From contig CAJZEE010000020.1 in NCBI GenBank assembly GCA_915066865.1, positions 1 to 24,852 of the forward strand: a stretch of 24,852 nt of DNA, written 5' to 3'. This DNA comes from an uncultured Veillonella sp. Lineage in GTDB: Bacteria > Bacillota > Negativicutes > Veillonellales > Veillonellaceae. The position numbers and the translations under genes were made by a program. The first letter of the stretch is position 1. The number at the start of each line of letters is the position of its first letter. Below the pieces are notes generated by a model. That model had not been told where the DNA came from and searched no databases. It saw only the letters and a program-made list of their open reading frames with translations. Below, piece by piece: positions 1-7,055 of this stretch.

Positions 1-111
1 TTCCTAGGAACCCAAGTGCTCGTCCACTTGTTATACTAAATGATATATCTTTTAATATATGTTTCTTGTCTTATCTGCGTGTATAGTTGTTACAGTAAGG
101 AGAAGTTCAAA

Positions 112-1449
112 ATGAACGAACTAAAAATGCCTCAAGTAGGTGCAAGCCGTAGCGAAATCGTGGCTAATTGGCAACCGGATAATCCGGAATTTTGGGAAAA
201 GTTTGGCAAAAAAATTGCTAAACAAAACCTCGTTATATCCACCATTGCCTTAACACTTTCATTCTGTGTTTGGTACTTATGGGCAACCATTGCGGCTCAG
301 CTAAATAGCGCTGGATTTAACTTTACTACAGATCAATTATTTACATTAGCTGCCTTACCAGGCCTTGTAGGTGCTACATTGCGATTTGTATACACATACA
401 TGCCAGCACTATTAGGCGGTAAAAACTGGACATTTATTTCCACAATTATCTTATTAGTTCCTGTTGTTTGGCTTGGCTTTGCTGTACAAGATACAACAAC
501 TTCTTATGCGACATTTATGATTTTAACAGCTCTTATCGGTTTAGCAGGTGCCAACTTCTCATCCTCTATGGCATACATTGGCAACTTCTTCCCTAAATCC
601 GAAAAAGGCACAGCGCTTGGTATCAACGGCGGCGTTGGTAATCTTGGTATTTCTGTAATCTACTTCCTAGCTCCATTTGCTATGGGATCTGCCGCTTTAG
701 GTAGTGTATTTGGCGTAACGCCAGCAATTATTAAGGGCAACGCAGTATATCTAGCTAATGCTGCTTTCATGTGGGTTGTACCTCTTGTAGTTATCCTTGC
801 ATTGATGACTCGTTTCATGGATAACCTACCTCTAGAAAAACCAAATCCTAAAAACCTCGTACAAATTTTTGGCAATAAGCATACATGGGCGCTTACATTG
901 CTTTACACATGTTCCTTCGGTGCATTCTCTGGTTACGCAGCTGCACTAGGCTTGTTAGTAGGCAAAGAATTCCCTGAAGTCCCATTTGCATCCATCGCGT
1001 TCGTAGGTCCACTTGTAGCGGGTGCCCTTCGTCCTGTAGGTGGTTGGTTAGCAGATAAGATCAACAGCGGTACAAAAGTTACCTTCATTAGTCTTATTGG
1101 CTTATGTGCTTCCACTGCATTGATTGCGGTTGGTGTAGATATGCACAACTTCCCATTCTTCTTCGCAATGTCCGTATTAACCTTTGTATGCTGTGGTTTT
1201 GCTACCGGTGCAACATTCCGTATGATTCCACACGTATTTGGCAATCCTTTGCTCTCCTCTTTAATTACAGGTTTCGTAGCCGCTGTAGCTGCATACGGTG
1301 CCTTCATTACACCTAAGATCTTTGGCTTTGTATATTCCATGTTCGGCAATATTCACCCAGCCTTTGCTGTATTACTTGCATTTAACATTGTAACTGTGGC
1401 TGTGTGCTACTGGTTCTATGTGCGTAAAAGCGCAAATATGAACGTATAG
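112..1449 (+). CDS. narK: NarK-type nitrate/nitrite MFS transporter
   Basis: A 445-residue major facilitator protein that should move nitrate in and/or nitrite out across the inner membrane. The chain is a succession of hydrophobic segments consistent with 12 helices. Two family signatures are visible: the glycine/asparagine-rich stretch GGVGNLGISV in the first half and GALRPVGGWLADK in the second half, both typical of NarK/NasA porters. The start is set at the ATG at 112 because AAGGAG (97-102) lies 9 bases upstream; an open frame from 40 has no ribosome-binding site and would add an unrelated hydrophobic leader. No strong promoter is visible in the first 100 bases, so it may be read through from a gene left of the window, perhaps a nitrate reductase operon (inference). 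The direction of transport cannot be told from sequence. Confidence 0.9.
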   Translation: MNELKMPQVGASRSEIVANWQPDNPEFWEKFGKKIAKQNLVISTIALTLSFCVWYLWATIAAQLNSAGFNFTTDQLFTLAALPGLVGATLRFVYTYMPALLGGKNWTFISTIILLVPVVWLGFAVQDTTTSYATFMILTALIGLAGANFSSSMAYIGNFFPKSEKGTALGINGGVGNLGISVIYFLAPFAMGSAALGSVFGVTPAIIKGNAVYLANAAFMWVVPLVVILALMTRFMDNLPLEKPNPKNLVQIFGNKHTWALTLLYTCSFGAFSGYAAALGLLVGKEFPEVPFASIAFVGPLVAGALRPVGGWLADKINSGTKVTFISLIGLCASTALIAVGVDMHNFPFFFAMSVLTFVCCGFATGATFRMIPHVFGNPLLSSLITGFVAAVAAYGAFITPKIFGFVYSMFGNIHPAFAVLLAFNIVTVAVCYWFYVRKSANMNV

Positions 1450-1453
1450 GGCG

Positions 1454-1636
1454 TAACAGAAACTATAATTTACAACCCAATAAGGTAATAAAAGACTCCC
1501 TCAACAATCCTCCATGCGATTTGGTTCTGCGGCCATAGGCCTTGAACCCGCAAGTCGGATTTTATGAGGGAGTTCTTTTATTAAAAATTAGACGTGTATT
1601 AGCATTTTAGGGGAATGTAAATTATAGTTCCTGTTA
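1454..1636. repeat. 183-bp segment bounded by 21-bp inverted repeats (MITE-like or structured RNA)
   Basis: The arms 1454-1474 and 1616-1636 are reverse complements at 20 of 21 positions. If the outer TA on each side is taken as a target duplication, the remaining 19-bp terminal repeats would resemble a small non-autonomous (MITE-like) element. Inside sits a nested rod-like hairpin (1490-1579). The single arm mismatch would be a G-U pair on a minus-strand RNA and an A-C mismatch on a plus-strand RNA. No ORF lies inside. It begins five bases after the narK stop codon. Whether it is a mobile repeat or a transcribed RNA is not decided by this one copy. Confidence 0.55.
1490..1579 (+). terminator. 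Nested hairpin after narK, terminator-like
   Basis: The outer stem pairs AAAAGACTCCCTCA (1490-1503) with TGAGGGAGTTCTTTT (1565-1579), with one bulge. Inside it AATCC/GGATT, GGTTC/GAACC and GGCC/GGCC pair in order, giving one long rod. The 3' arm ends in a T-rich stretch, so it can act as the narK terminator. It is longer and more elaborate than a normal intrinsic terminator, so a separate RNA role is possible. Confidence 0.5.
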
Positions 1637-1652
1637 TCTAAGCACGAAGGGA

Positions 1653-1684
1653 AGACCTCGTAAGTCGGATCGATGCGGGGTTCT
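1653..1684 (+). repeat. Second hairpin sharing a 12-nt motif with the 1490-1579 element
   Basis: AGACCTCG (1653-1660) pairs with CGGGGTTCT (1676-1684), with a one-base bulge, followed by CTTTTAT. The loop carries CGTAAGTCGGAT (1659-1670), which matches CGCAAGTCGGAT (1549-1560) in the larger hairpin at 11 of 12 positions. The flanks also align, so this looks like a diverged partial copy of the 3' half of that element. Confidence 0.45.
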
Positions 1685-1763
1685 CTTTTATGAGAATATA
1701 GTTGCGAGTGCGATACTCATATATTGTGAATTATATTTTACGAAGTATAGTGCGTATATTAAC

Positions 1764-1807
1764 TTTTCTCCCCTCAAAATTATAGCCTTCATTTTGAGGG
1801 GAGAAAA
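1764..1807. repeat. Perfect 17-bp inverted repeat
   Basis: Arms 1764-1780 and 1791-1807 are perfect complements around a 10-base loop. The stem is C/G-rich in the middle with T-tract and A-tract ends on the wrong sides for a standard terminator on either strand. It abuts the terminator hairpin at 1807-1829. It may stabilise the 3' end of a transcript, but its function is not clear. Confidence 0.5.
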
Positions 1808-1829
1808 ATGGACTGCAAGGCAGTCCATT
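1803..1829 (-). terminator. Terminator of the small toxin mRNA
   Basis: AATGGACTGC and GCAGTCCATT (within 1807-1829) form a 10-bp stem with a 3-base loop. Read on the minus strand it is followed by a run of T (1803-1808 complement), as expected for an intrinsic terminator of the transcript started near 2123. Confidence 0.65.
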
Positions 1830-1838
1830 CATTATAAT

Positions 1839-1867
1839 TTGACGATATATACCTTTATCTCTATAAT
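1839..1867 (+). promoter_or_regulatory. Sigma-A promoter for an antisense RNA to the toxin mRNA
   Basis: TTGACG (1839-1844), a 17-base spacer and a perfect TATAAT (1862-1867). Transcription would start near 1874 and run rightward, opposite the 3' part of the toxin transcript. No plus-strand ORF with a ribosome-binding site follows, so the product would be an RNA. Confidence 0.65.
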
Positions 1868-1873
1868 ATAAAT

Positions 1874-1998
1874 AGATAGTCAGACGAGTAGGAACGTCAG
1901 GCGCATCTCAAAAACTAATTATCTAGGAAATGGCCTTTCTGTTTATCTAATTACACTTGGTAACGGAGGGCTATTTGCTTTTTGTGAGGCAAATAAGC
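1874..1998 (+). ncRNA. Predicted antisense RNA antitoxin (3' end uncertain)
   Basis: Inferred from the promoter at 1839-1867. The RNA would be fully complementary to the 3' untranslated region and the end of the 33-codon toxin ORF, the geometry of Bacillus type I pairs such as txpA/RatA and bsrG/SR4. The 3' end is a guess: a hairpin ATTTGC/GCAAAT (1973-1978 with 1989-1994) is present but lacks a clear U-tract. Confidence 0.45.
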
Positions 1999-2072
1999 GC
2001 TATAAGTGCTCCAAAGGAAACGACTAATGTCAACATTCCAATGATAACTGTAATAAGTTCAAAGTCACTCAT
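1971..2072 (-). CDS. Small holin-like type I toxin peptide, 33 aa
   Basis: A 33-residue peptide that starts MSDFELITVIIG, continues as a single hydrophobic membrane helix and ends with a short basic tail (CLTKSK). This layout (acidic/polar start, one helix, Lys at the end) is that of the putative holin-like toxin family found beside TxpA/BsrG-type systems. The start at 2072 has a very strong GGGGGTGA ribosome-binding site. In the mRNA that site is buried in an 8-bp hairpin (2080-2101), a common way to silence type I toxins. The gene has its own promoter (2130-2158) and terminator (1803-1829), and an antisense promoter faces its 3' end (1839-1867). Likely role: a membrane-damaging toxin held in check by antisense RNA. 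Family membership is by resemblance; toxicity is inferred. Confidence 0.75.
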   Translation of the reverse strand: MSDFELITVIIGMLTLVVSFGALIALICLTKSK

Positions 2073-2079
2073 AAGCTCA

Positions 2080-2101
2080 CCCCCTTCTATAACGAAGAGA
2101 G
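2080..2101 (-). promoter_or_regulatory. Hairpin sequestering the toxin ribosome-binding site
   Basis: On the minus-strand mRNA CTCTCTTC pairs with GAAGGGGG across a 6-base loop (complement of 2088-2093), giving 8 pairs including two G-U. The paired G-run is the Shine-Dalgarno sequence of the peptide gene starting at 2072. Confidence 0.55.
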
Positions 2102-2129
2102 GCCCAACCTCGCCAACTACCTTAACAAC

Positions 2130-2158
2130 ATTATAAATTGAACAAATATACGATACAA
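2130..2158 (-). promoter_or_regulatory. Sigma-A promoter of the toxin peptide gene
   Basis: On the minus strand: TTGTAT (2158-2153), 17-base spacer, perfect TATAAT (2135-2130). Predicted start near 2123, giving a leader of about 50 bases before the ATG at 2072. Confidence 0.65.
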
Positions 2159-2199
2159 TAAGCAGTTATTTATCGATATATATGAATTAAATAATAAAG

Positions 2200-2222
2200 A
2201 AGAGCCTGCATTGCAGGCTCTT
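2200..2222 (-). terminator. Terminator after hemQ
   Basis: AAGAGCCTGC / GCAGGCTCTT, a perfect 10-bp stem with a 3-base loop. It ends four bases before the complement of the hemQ stop codon and is T-rich on both sides, so it may work in both directions and also shield the toxin promoter. Confidence 0.75.
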
Positions 2223-2225
2223 TTA

Positions 2226-2957
2226 TTATCCAAAGATTTCTTCTAGTAGTGCGTCGTCGATGATGGTACCAACGTAGAAGTCGCTGAAGATACCGTATTT
2301 TGCACTGGCTACTTCAAAGCGCATATCATATACGATTTTTTTGAATTGGATGTCGTCGTTACTGAAGATGGTAATACCCCATTCCCAGTCATCTAAGCCA
2401 CAGCCACCTGTGGTGAATTCAGATAAAACGTCCAAGTATGTTTTACCAAGTTCACCATGAGACTTCATCAAGGCTCCGCGTTCTTGTGGTGGTAGCATGA
2501 ACCAATTATCATCACCTTCGCGTTTTTTACTCATATTATAGAAACAGATATATTTATCGCGAGGTACATGAGGATATAGTTTTTGATTAACTTCCTCTGT
2601 ATCGAGCTTAGCCTTAACATAGGTGCTTACTTCTGTTACAGATGTATAAGAGTATGTTTGTACTAATACGCTTGCAATGGCAAGACGGCGGAATTTGCGT
2701 TCTATTTGAGCCAAGTATTCAAGAGATGGACCAAGAATCCATAGGATTAAGTCCCCTTTTGCTCCATTACAATCATAGAATGCATAACTTCCTTCTTTAG
2801 CTTGATGTTTAGCTTCAAGGTCTGCTAAGAATGCTTTTAATTCATTGCGCGCTGCTGCTTTTTCTTCAGCTGTAAAGCAGTTCCATGCGCTGAAATCCAT
2901 GGCGAATACCATGTGTTGGCTATGCCAACCTTCTACTGTAGGGATTGCTTTTCCCAT
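2226..2957 (-). CDS. hemQ: Coproheme decarboxylase HemQ/ChdC (chlorite dismutase-like)
   Basis: A 243-residue protein of the chlorite-dismutase fold that turns iron-coproporphyrin III (coproheme) into heme b by two oxidative decarboxylations. Family motifs seen: YICFYNMSKKR (136-146), LMKSHGELGK (163-172) and GLDDWEWGITIF (187-198). By spacing, Tyr140 matches the catalytic tyrosine and His167 the proximal heme ligand (27 apart, as in Listeria HemQ). The usual FYPM reads FYNM here. The ATG at 2957 is chosen: AGGAG lies 8 bases upstream, while the GTG at 2966 overlaps that site. It has its own extended -10 promoter and terminator, so it is separate from hemEHY although it completes the same pathway. 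Confidence 0.93.
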   Translation of the reverse strand: MGKAIPTVEGWHSQHMVFAMDFSAWNCFTAEEKAAARNELKAFLADLEAKHQAKEGSYAFYDCNGAKGDLILWILGPSLEYLAQIERKFRRLAIASVLVQTYSYTSVTEVSTYVKAKLDTEEVNQKLYPHVPRDKYICFYNMSKKREGDDNWFMLPPQERGALMKSHGELGKTYLDVLSEFTTGGCGLDDWEWGITIFSNDDIQFKKIVYDMRFEVASAKYGIFSDFYVGTIIDDALLEEIFG

Positions 2958-2980
2958 TATGATCACTCCTATCTACGGTG

Positions 2981-2989
2981 ATTATATCA
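2981..2989 (-). promoter_or_regulatory. Extended -10 promoter of hemQ
   Basis: TGATATAAT on the minus strand (2989-2981), a TGn-extended perfect -10 box. No good -35 box is present. Start near 2974 would give a short leader carrying only the ribosome-binding site. Confidence 0.5.
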
Positions 2990-3022
2990 AAATAATAATG
3001 TATCTATATAACTAAGGAAATC

Positions 3023-3061
3023 AAAAGACTCCACTTACTATTATAGCATATAGAGTCTTTT
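3023..3061 (-). terminator. Terminator of the hemE-hemH-hemY operon
   Basis: AAAAGACTC (3023-3031) and GAGTCTTTT (3053-3061) form a perfect 9-bp stem with a 21-base loop. It lies about 130 bases past the hemY stop on the minus strand and just upstream of hemQ. Confidence 0.5.
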
Positions 3062-3187
3062 CAATTTAGTTTCTATTGAGTTTTTTTATTAGTATATTCT
3101 TTAGTTAAGCCTAAAATACTGCTTTTATGCTGAGGATAATCCTATAGCTCTTAATACTATACTAACTCTTTTAAGCAAGTCACTATT

Positions 3188-4915
3188 TTACTTGTCATTC
3201 ACAAGTTTTTCTACCAGTTCTTTTGCTTGTTTTACACCATCAGGAATACCAATACCGTCAAATGGCGTACCGATGAGGTGTAAATTCGGATAATGCTCTG
3301 CCACATGTTCACGAACGGCTTTAATACCTGCGCGATGGCCTACATTATATTGAGGCATGCAGTGAATGAGGCGATTGATGCGCACCCACTCTGGTTTGAC
3401 AGAGAAACCCATGATATGTTGAATTTCTTTGACTGCCAATTCTGAAAGTTCCTCTTCGCTGAGTCGTTCTACCACGTCATTGCCAGGCTTACCGATAAAG
3501 ACACGCAATACCACCTTATCATCTGGCGTTGTTTGAGGCCATTTTTGATTAAGAATAGTACACGCTGTAAGAGGCGTATCTGTATTTCTAGTAATGAGAA
3601 GACCTGAGCCCTTTAAATCACCATCAAAGGTGCTTTTATCAAAAGACATAATAGCAATGGCACAACTAGATTGCTCCATGGAACGCAAGAAGTCAAAACC
3701 CTGATCATCCTTAAACCATTGTCTATACGTTGCCGGTGGCGTACTGATAATCACATGATCTGCCATAACGGGAGCTTTATCAAGAAGCGCCTCTGTAGCT
3801 GAATTACTCTCGTTCAGACTGTTATCGGCATTAATAAAATCAGTACTAATAGAATCAGTATTAACGGAATCAGCCGTAGATTGACAGCCACAAGAATCGT
3901 TATACTGATTGACCACATCGATTGAGTATATACCATCAACATATCGAATATCAGAAACTAGTGTACCTGTATGCAGGTGTACATTACTAGGCATAGCCTC
4001 AACGATAGCGGTAATCACACTTTCAAGGCCACCTGTCAATTGACGGAACATACCGGATTGAGCCGCTGTTCCTTTTCGATTTTCCATATCCGCTTGCGCC
4101 TTAGCAGACTGATGATTAGAACTAGTCTTTATCACATAGCTAGATCCTCTTACACTATTACCGGCAGAACTATCTTGACTAGTCTTGGCTTCGTGACTTT
4201 CAAATTGACGGTCCGTCATGGTTCCTTTACCAGCACGAGGCACATCGCCTTCTGCTACAGCATCTTTAGCTGCTTTAGAGACACCTGCTTTGGAATGACT
4301 CATCTTAGCGGCCATCATACCTTTTACCATGTTCCCATATTTTTGTTCTACTTGAATAAAATGAGGGAATGTCGACAATAGACTAATTTTATAAATATCG
4401 CCACCATAGATACCCGCTAATAGGGGCTCGATGAGTTTATCCATCATTTCTTGTCCTAAGTGATATTTGAAGAAATGACCAATGGATACATCACCATTTT
4501 CATCAAGTTGATATGGTTTCTTAAAATAATCTAAACCAGCACGCAATTTACCAGGCCAAGAAATGAGCGTTGCTTTCACAAAGGGCATCATTTCCGTAGG
4601 AATGCCCATAATGGAGCCGCCTGGAATTGGGTGGATAGAACCCTTATCATATACAAAGGCTTGGCCTGTTTCATTAGACACAAGGGTATCCCCTAGTCCA
4701 AGATCATGCACGAGATCTGTCATTTCTGTTTTACGACCCAAATAGGAGTCAGGACCGAGTTCCACTACGAAGTCATCCACATGTTGCGTTTGTATTTTCC
4801 CACCAAATCGTGGTGCTTGTTCATAAAGAGTAATGGTCCATTCTGGCTTTGCATGACCTAAATAATAAGCCGCTGTTAGCCCTGTTAAGCCACCGCCCAC
4901 AATTGTTACGTTCAC
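3188..4915 (-). CDS. hemY: Coproporphyrinogen III oxidase CgoX/HemY (FAD), with two insertions
   Basis: FAD-dependent oxidase that converts coproporphyrinogen III to coproporphyrin III. It shows the Rossmann dinucleotide motif VGGGLTGL (6-13), YEQAPRFGGKI (31-41), ELGPDS (52-57) and the C-terminal GIGIPDGVKQAK (555-566) of the HemY family. At 575 residues it is about 100 longer than the usual 460-470. The excess is in two polar, low-complexity stretches, about 202-286 (Ser/Lys/Gln-rich) and 338-382 (Ser/Asn/Asp-rich), in places where relatives have short loops. The start is GTG at 4915, overlapping the hemH stop in a GTGA, with AAAGGA 7 bases upstream, so it is translationally coupled to hemH. 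The specificity for coproporphyrinogen rather than protoporphyrinogen is inferred from the presence of HemQ. Confidence 0.9.
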   Translation of the reverse strand: MNVTIVGGGLTGLTAAYYLGHAKPEWTITLYEQAPRFGGKIQTQHVDDFVVELGPDSYLGRKTEMTDLVHDLGLGDTLVSNETGQAFVYDKGSIHPIPGGSIMGIPTEMMPFVKATLISWPGKLRAGLDYFKKPYQLDENGDVSIGHFFKYHLGQEMMDKLIEPLLAGIYGGDIYKISLLSTFPHFIQVEQKYGNMVKGMMAAKMSHSKAGVSKAAKDAVAEGDVPRAGKGTMTDRQFESHEAKTSQDSSAGNSVRGSSYVIKTSSNHQSAKAQADMENRKGTAAQSGMFRQLTGGLESVITAIVEAMPSNVHLHTGTLVSDIRYVDGIYSIDVVNQYNDSCGCQSTADSVNTDSISTDFINADNSLNESNSATEALLDKAPVMADHVIISTPPATYRQWFKDDQGFDFLRSMEQSSCAIAIMSFDKSTFDGDLKGSGLLITRNTDTPLTACTILNQKWPQTTPDDKVVLRVFIGKPGNDVVERLSEEELSELAVKEIQHIMGFSVKPEWVRINRLIHCMPQYNVGHRAGIKAVREHVAEHYPNLHLIGTPFDGIGIPDGVKQAKELVEKLVNDK

Positions 4916-5811
4916 GAATGAATCCTTTCTATTATTGCACTCGCCATTGCTTGTAAAAATGTTTCATTACAATTTGGCATGGGTGCACGCATATATGTTG
5001 CGCCCTCTGTTTCAACGAGTTCTTTACACTCCACATCATTATCGTACAATACTTCAACGTGATTGCTTACAAATCCAAATGGTACAAAAACAATGCGATC
5101 AGCACCAGTTTGTAAGGCTTCGTTGATAGCATCCTCTACAGTAGGCCCCAACCATTGCCCATGAGGAGCTGCACTTTGCCACGCCACAGTCCATTTCGGT
5201 AATTTACAATGTTCAGCAATCTCTTTGGCGCTTTCCTCTAAAGCTAACGCATACGAATCGCCACCATGATTATTGATAAGAGGTATACTGTGAGCACTAA
5301 AAATAACGAATACATCTTTAGCATTATGCACACACTCTGAAAGTGCTTTTACCCAGTATTCCTTGAAAGTTGGTTGGTCCCACCAGGAACGGATGAAGTC
5401 GAATGTCACATTATCATAATTTGAAATAGCTGCTTGTACTTGTTTTTCATAAGCCCCTGTACCGAGAGCGGTAAAGAATGGAGCTGTTACAATAGCGATA
5501 ATATGCTCCACTCCTTGCTGGACTAAGGAGTCAACCGCATTTGCAATGGATGGTTTCATGTGTAAAAAACCAATAGCGGAAGGCATAGTTGGCAAAAGAG
5601 TAAGCAAGGTTTTATATTGGCACTCTGCCATAGTTTGGAGTTCAACATTTTCCCATTGACCGATTGTATCATAACGCTTAGTGAGATTTGTAAGCTCTGC
5701 TTCCGTTGGTACACGGCCACGACGAATACTCGTCATATAGGGTACTAAATCATCCTTACTTGAAGGGCTACCATAAGACAGGAATAATAATCCTTTTTTT
5801 TCTACGTTCAC
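4912..5811 (-). CDS. hemH: Coproporphyrin III ferrochelatase CpfC/HemH
   Basis: A 299-residue ferrochelatase that inserts ferrous iron into coproporphyrin III. It carries the catalytic histidine motif FSAHSIP (171-177, His174), WQSAA...WLGP (211-223) and FVSNHVEVLYDND (247-259, with Glu253). No membrane anchor or 2Fe-2S extension, as in monofunctional Firmicute enzymes. The start is GTG at 5811, behind GAGGGG that overlaps the last codons of hemE, 7 bases away. A longer open frame to 5910 runs into hemE and lacks a start signal. It sits 4 bases after hemE and overlaps hemY by 4 bases, so the three genes form one operon. Confidence 0.92.
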   Translation of the reverse strand: MNVEKKGLLFLSYGSPSSKDDLVPYMTSIRRGRVPTEAELTNLTKRYDTIGQWENVELQTMAECQYKTLLTLLPTMPSAIGFLHMKPSIANAVDSLVQQGVEHIIAIVTAPFFTALGTGAYEKQVQAAISNYDNVTFDFIRSWWDQPTFKEYWVKALSECVHNAKDVFVIFSAHSIPLINNHGGDSYALALEESAKEIAEHCKLPKWTVAWQSAAPHGQWLGPTVEDAINEALQTGADRIVFVPFGFVSNHVEVLYDNDVECKELVETEGATYMRAPMPNCNETFLQAMASAIIERIHS

Positions 5812-5815
5812 TAGT

Positions 5816-6859
5816 TTACCCCTCTTGAGCCCAAAGTTCACGACTACGTTCATGTACATAGTCAGTAAGCCAATGAAGTTTTTGAGGATCTGCCTCTGGG
5901 AATACGCCATGACCTAAATTGAAGATATGGCGACCATAGCGAACTCCTTCGAGCAAGATGCGATCGACTTCGCGGGCCAATGTTTTTTCGTCTCCGAACA
6001 AATACGCCGGGTCTAAGTTACCTTGTACCGTTTGTGTTACGCCACGCTCGTTTGCCATAACGATGGAACTACGCCAATCAAGGGCAATGACATCTAAAGG
6101 CAAGTGAGACCAAATAGACACCAAATGATCCGTACCAACGCCATTCATGGCCATTGGCAAATGAGGATATTTAGCTTTCACAGTCTTTATGATCCGCTCC
6201 ATATGAGGGTAAATTCCTTGTTTATACTGGTCTGCATTAACAGCACCTACCCAAGAGTCAAAGATTTGAAGTGCATTAGCACCCGCTTCGGCTTGCATAG
6301 ACAAGTACGCAATGGACATGTCCGCCAGTTTAGTCATCAGTGCATTCCACACATGAGGAGCACCTATGAGCATGCCGCGAGTCTTATTGTAGTTTTTCGT
6401 TGGTCCCCCTTCGATAAGGTAGGACGCAATAGTAAACGGTGCCCCGCAGAAACCAATGAGCGGCACGTCGAGCATACCAGAAGTTAATAATGTAATCGTT
6501 TTCGCAATATAATCTACCTTTGTAGGATCAAAGGTTTCTAATTTATCCACATCAGCCATAGAGCGGATAGGCATGCTAAATACAGGCCCCACACCGGCCT
6601 TGAGCTCTACATTTACATTCATAGCCACCATGGGGCTCATAATATCTTTGTAGAGAATCGCCGCATCGACGCCATATTCCTTAACAGGTAATTCCGTAAC
6701 ACGAGCACATAGCTCAGGCTCTTTTGTAATTTCAAATAATGTATATTTTTCTTTGATTTTGCGATATTCCGCTTGGCTACGGCCAGCTTGACGCATATAC
6801 CACACAGGCGTTACACCCGGGTTCTTTCCCTGGATCATGTCCAAATAAGCTGTGTTCAA
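5816..6859 (-). CDS. hemE: Uroporphyrinogen decarboxylase HemE
   Basis: A 347-residue enzyme that removes four acetate carboxyls from uroporphyrinogen III to give coproporphyrinogen III. The signature PVWYMRQAGR (18-27) carries the substrate-binding arginines, AILYKDIMSP (67-76) the conserved Asp72, and FNLGHGVFPEADP is the C-terminal family motif. Length is typical. The start is taken as TTG at 6859 because AAAGGGG lies 8 bases upstream; the first in-frame ATG (6838) would lose conserved N-terminal residues and has no ribosome-binding site. It is first in hemE-hemH-hemY. The upstream region holds an inverted repeat GTAAC-N7-GTTAC (6903-6919) that may be an operator. Confidence 0.93.
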   Translation of the reverse strand: MNTAYLDMIQGKNPGVTPVWYMRQAGRSQAEYRKIKEKYTLFEITKEPELCARVTELPVKEYGVDAAILYKDIMSPMVAMNVNVELKAGVGPVFSMPIRSMADVDKLETFDPTKVDYIAKTITLLTSGMLDVPLIGFCGAPFTIASYLIEGGPTKNYNKTRGMLIGAPHVWNALMTKLADMSIAYLSMQAEAGANALQIFDSWVGAVNADQYKQGIYPHMERIIKTVKAKYPHLPMAMNGVGTDHLVSIWSHLPLDVIALDWRSSIVMANERGVTQTVQGNLDPAYLFGDEKTLAREVDRILLEGVRYGRHIFNLGHGVFPEADPQKLHWLTDYVHERSRELWAQEG

Positions 6860-6902
6860 GTACTCAACCCCTTTCGTTCTAAATGTATACTAACACACTA
6901 TG

Positions 6903-6919
6903 GTAACCAAAACAGTTAC
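6903..6919. promoter_or_regulatory. Inverted repeat upstream of hemE, possible operator
   Basis: GTAAC (6903-6907) and GTTAC (6915-6919) with a 7-base spacer; another GTTAC follows at 6924-6928. It lies 45-70 bases before the hemE start, where a promoter should be. No clear -35/-10 pair could be assigned, so this is tentative. Confidence 0.3.
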
Positions 6920-6961
6920 TTTAGTTACAATCACTTACATTATTTATTCTTTAATAATCCC

Positions 6962-7003
6962 TAATAATCCCTGTGAAAGCATATGCCTCCACAGGGATTA
7001 TTA
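6962..7003 (-). terminator. Hairpin between yhaN and hemE
   Basis: TAATAATCCCTGTG (6962-6975) and CACAGGGATTATTA (6990-7003) form a perfect 14-bp stem. The unit TAATAATCCC is also repeated directly at 6952-6961. It is downstream of yhaN on the minus strand and likely ends that transcript, though the U-tract on that strand is poor. Confidence 0.45.
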
Positions 7004-7055
7004 TTTCATTACCACTTTAATTCGACTGAGTCTTTAATTCAAGTCTGAAATTCAT

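Noticed and set aside
1..39. Possible tail of an upstream gene (open in frame 1, ending TAA at 37-39)
   Set aside because: Only 12 codons are visible and another frame is also open, so no product or even frame can be assigned.
933..1349. 138-codon minus-strand ORF opposite narK
   Set aside because: Low-complexity shadow without a ribosome-binding site; the plus strand encodes a clear transporter with family motifs.
5812..5910. Longer N-terminus for hemH
   Set aside because: It lies inside hemE and has no family similarity; the GTG at 5811 has a proper ribosome-binding site.
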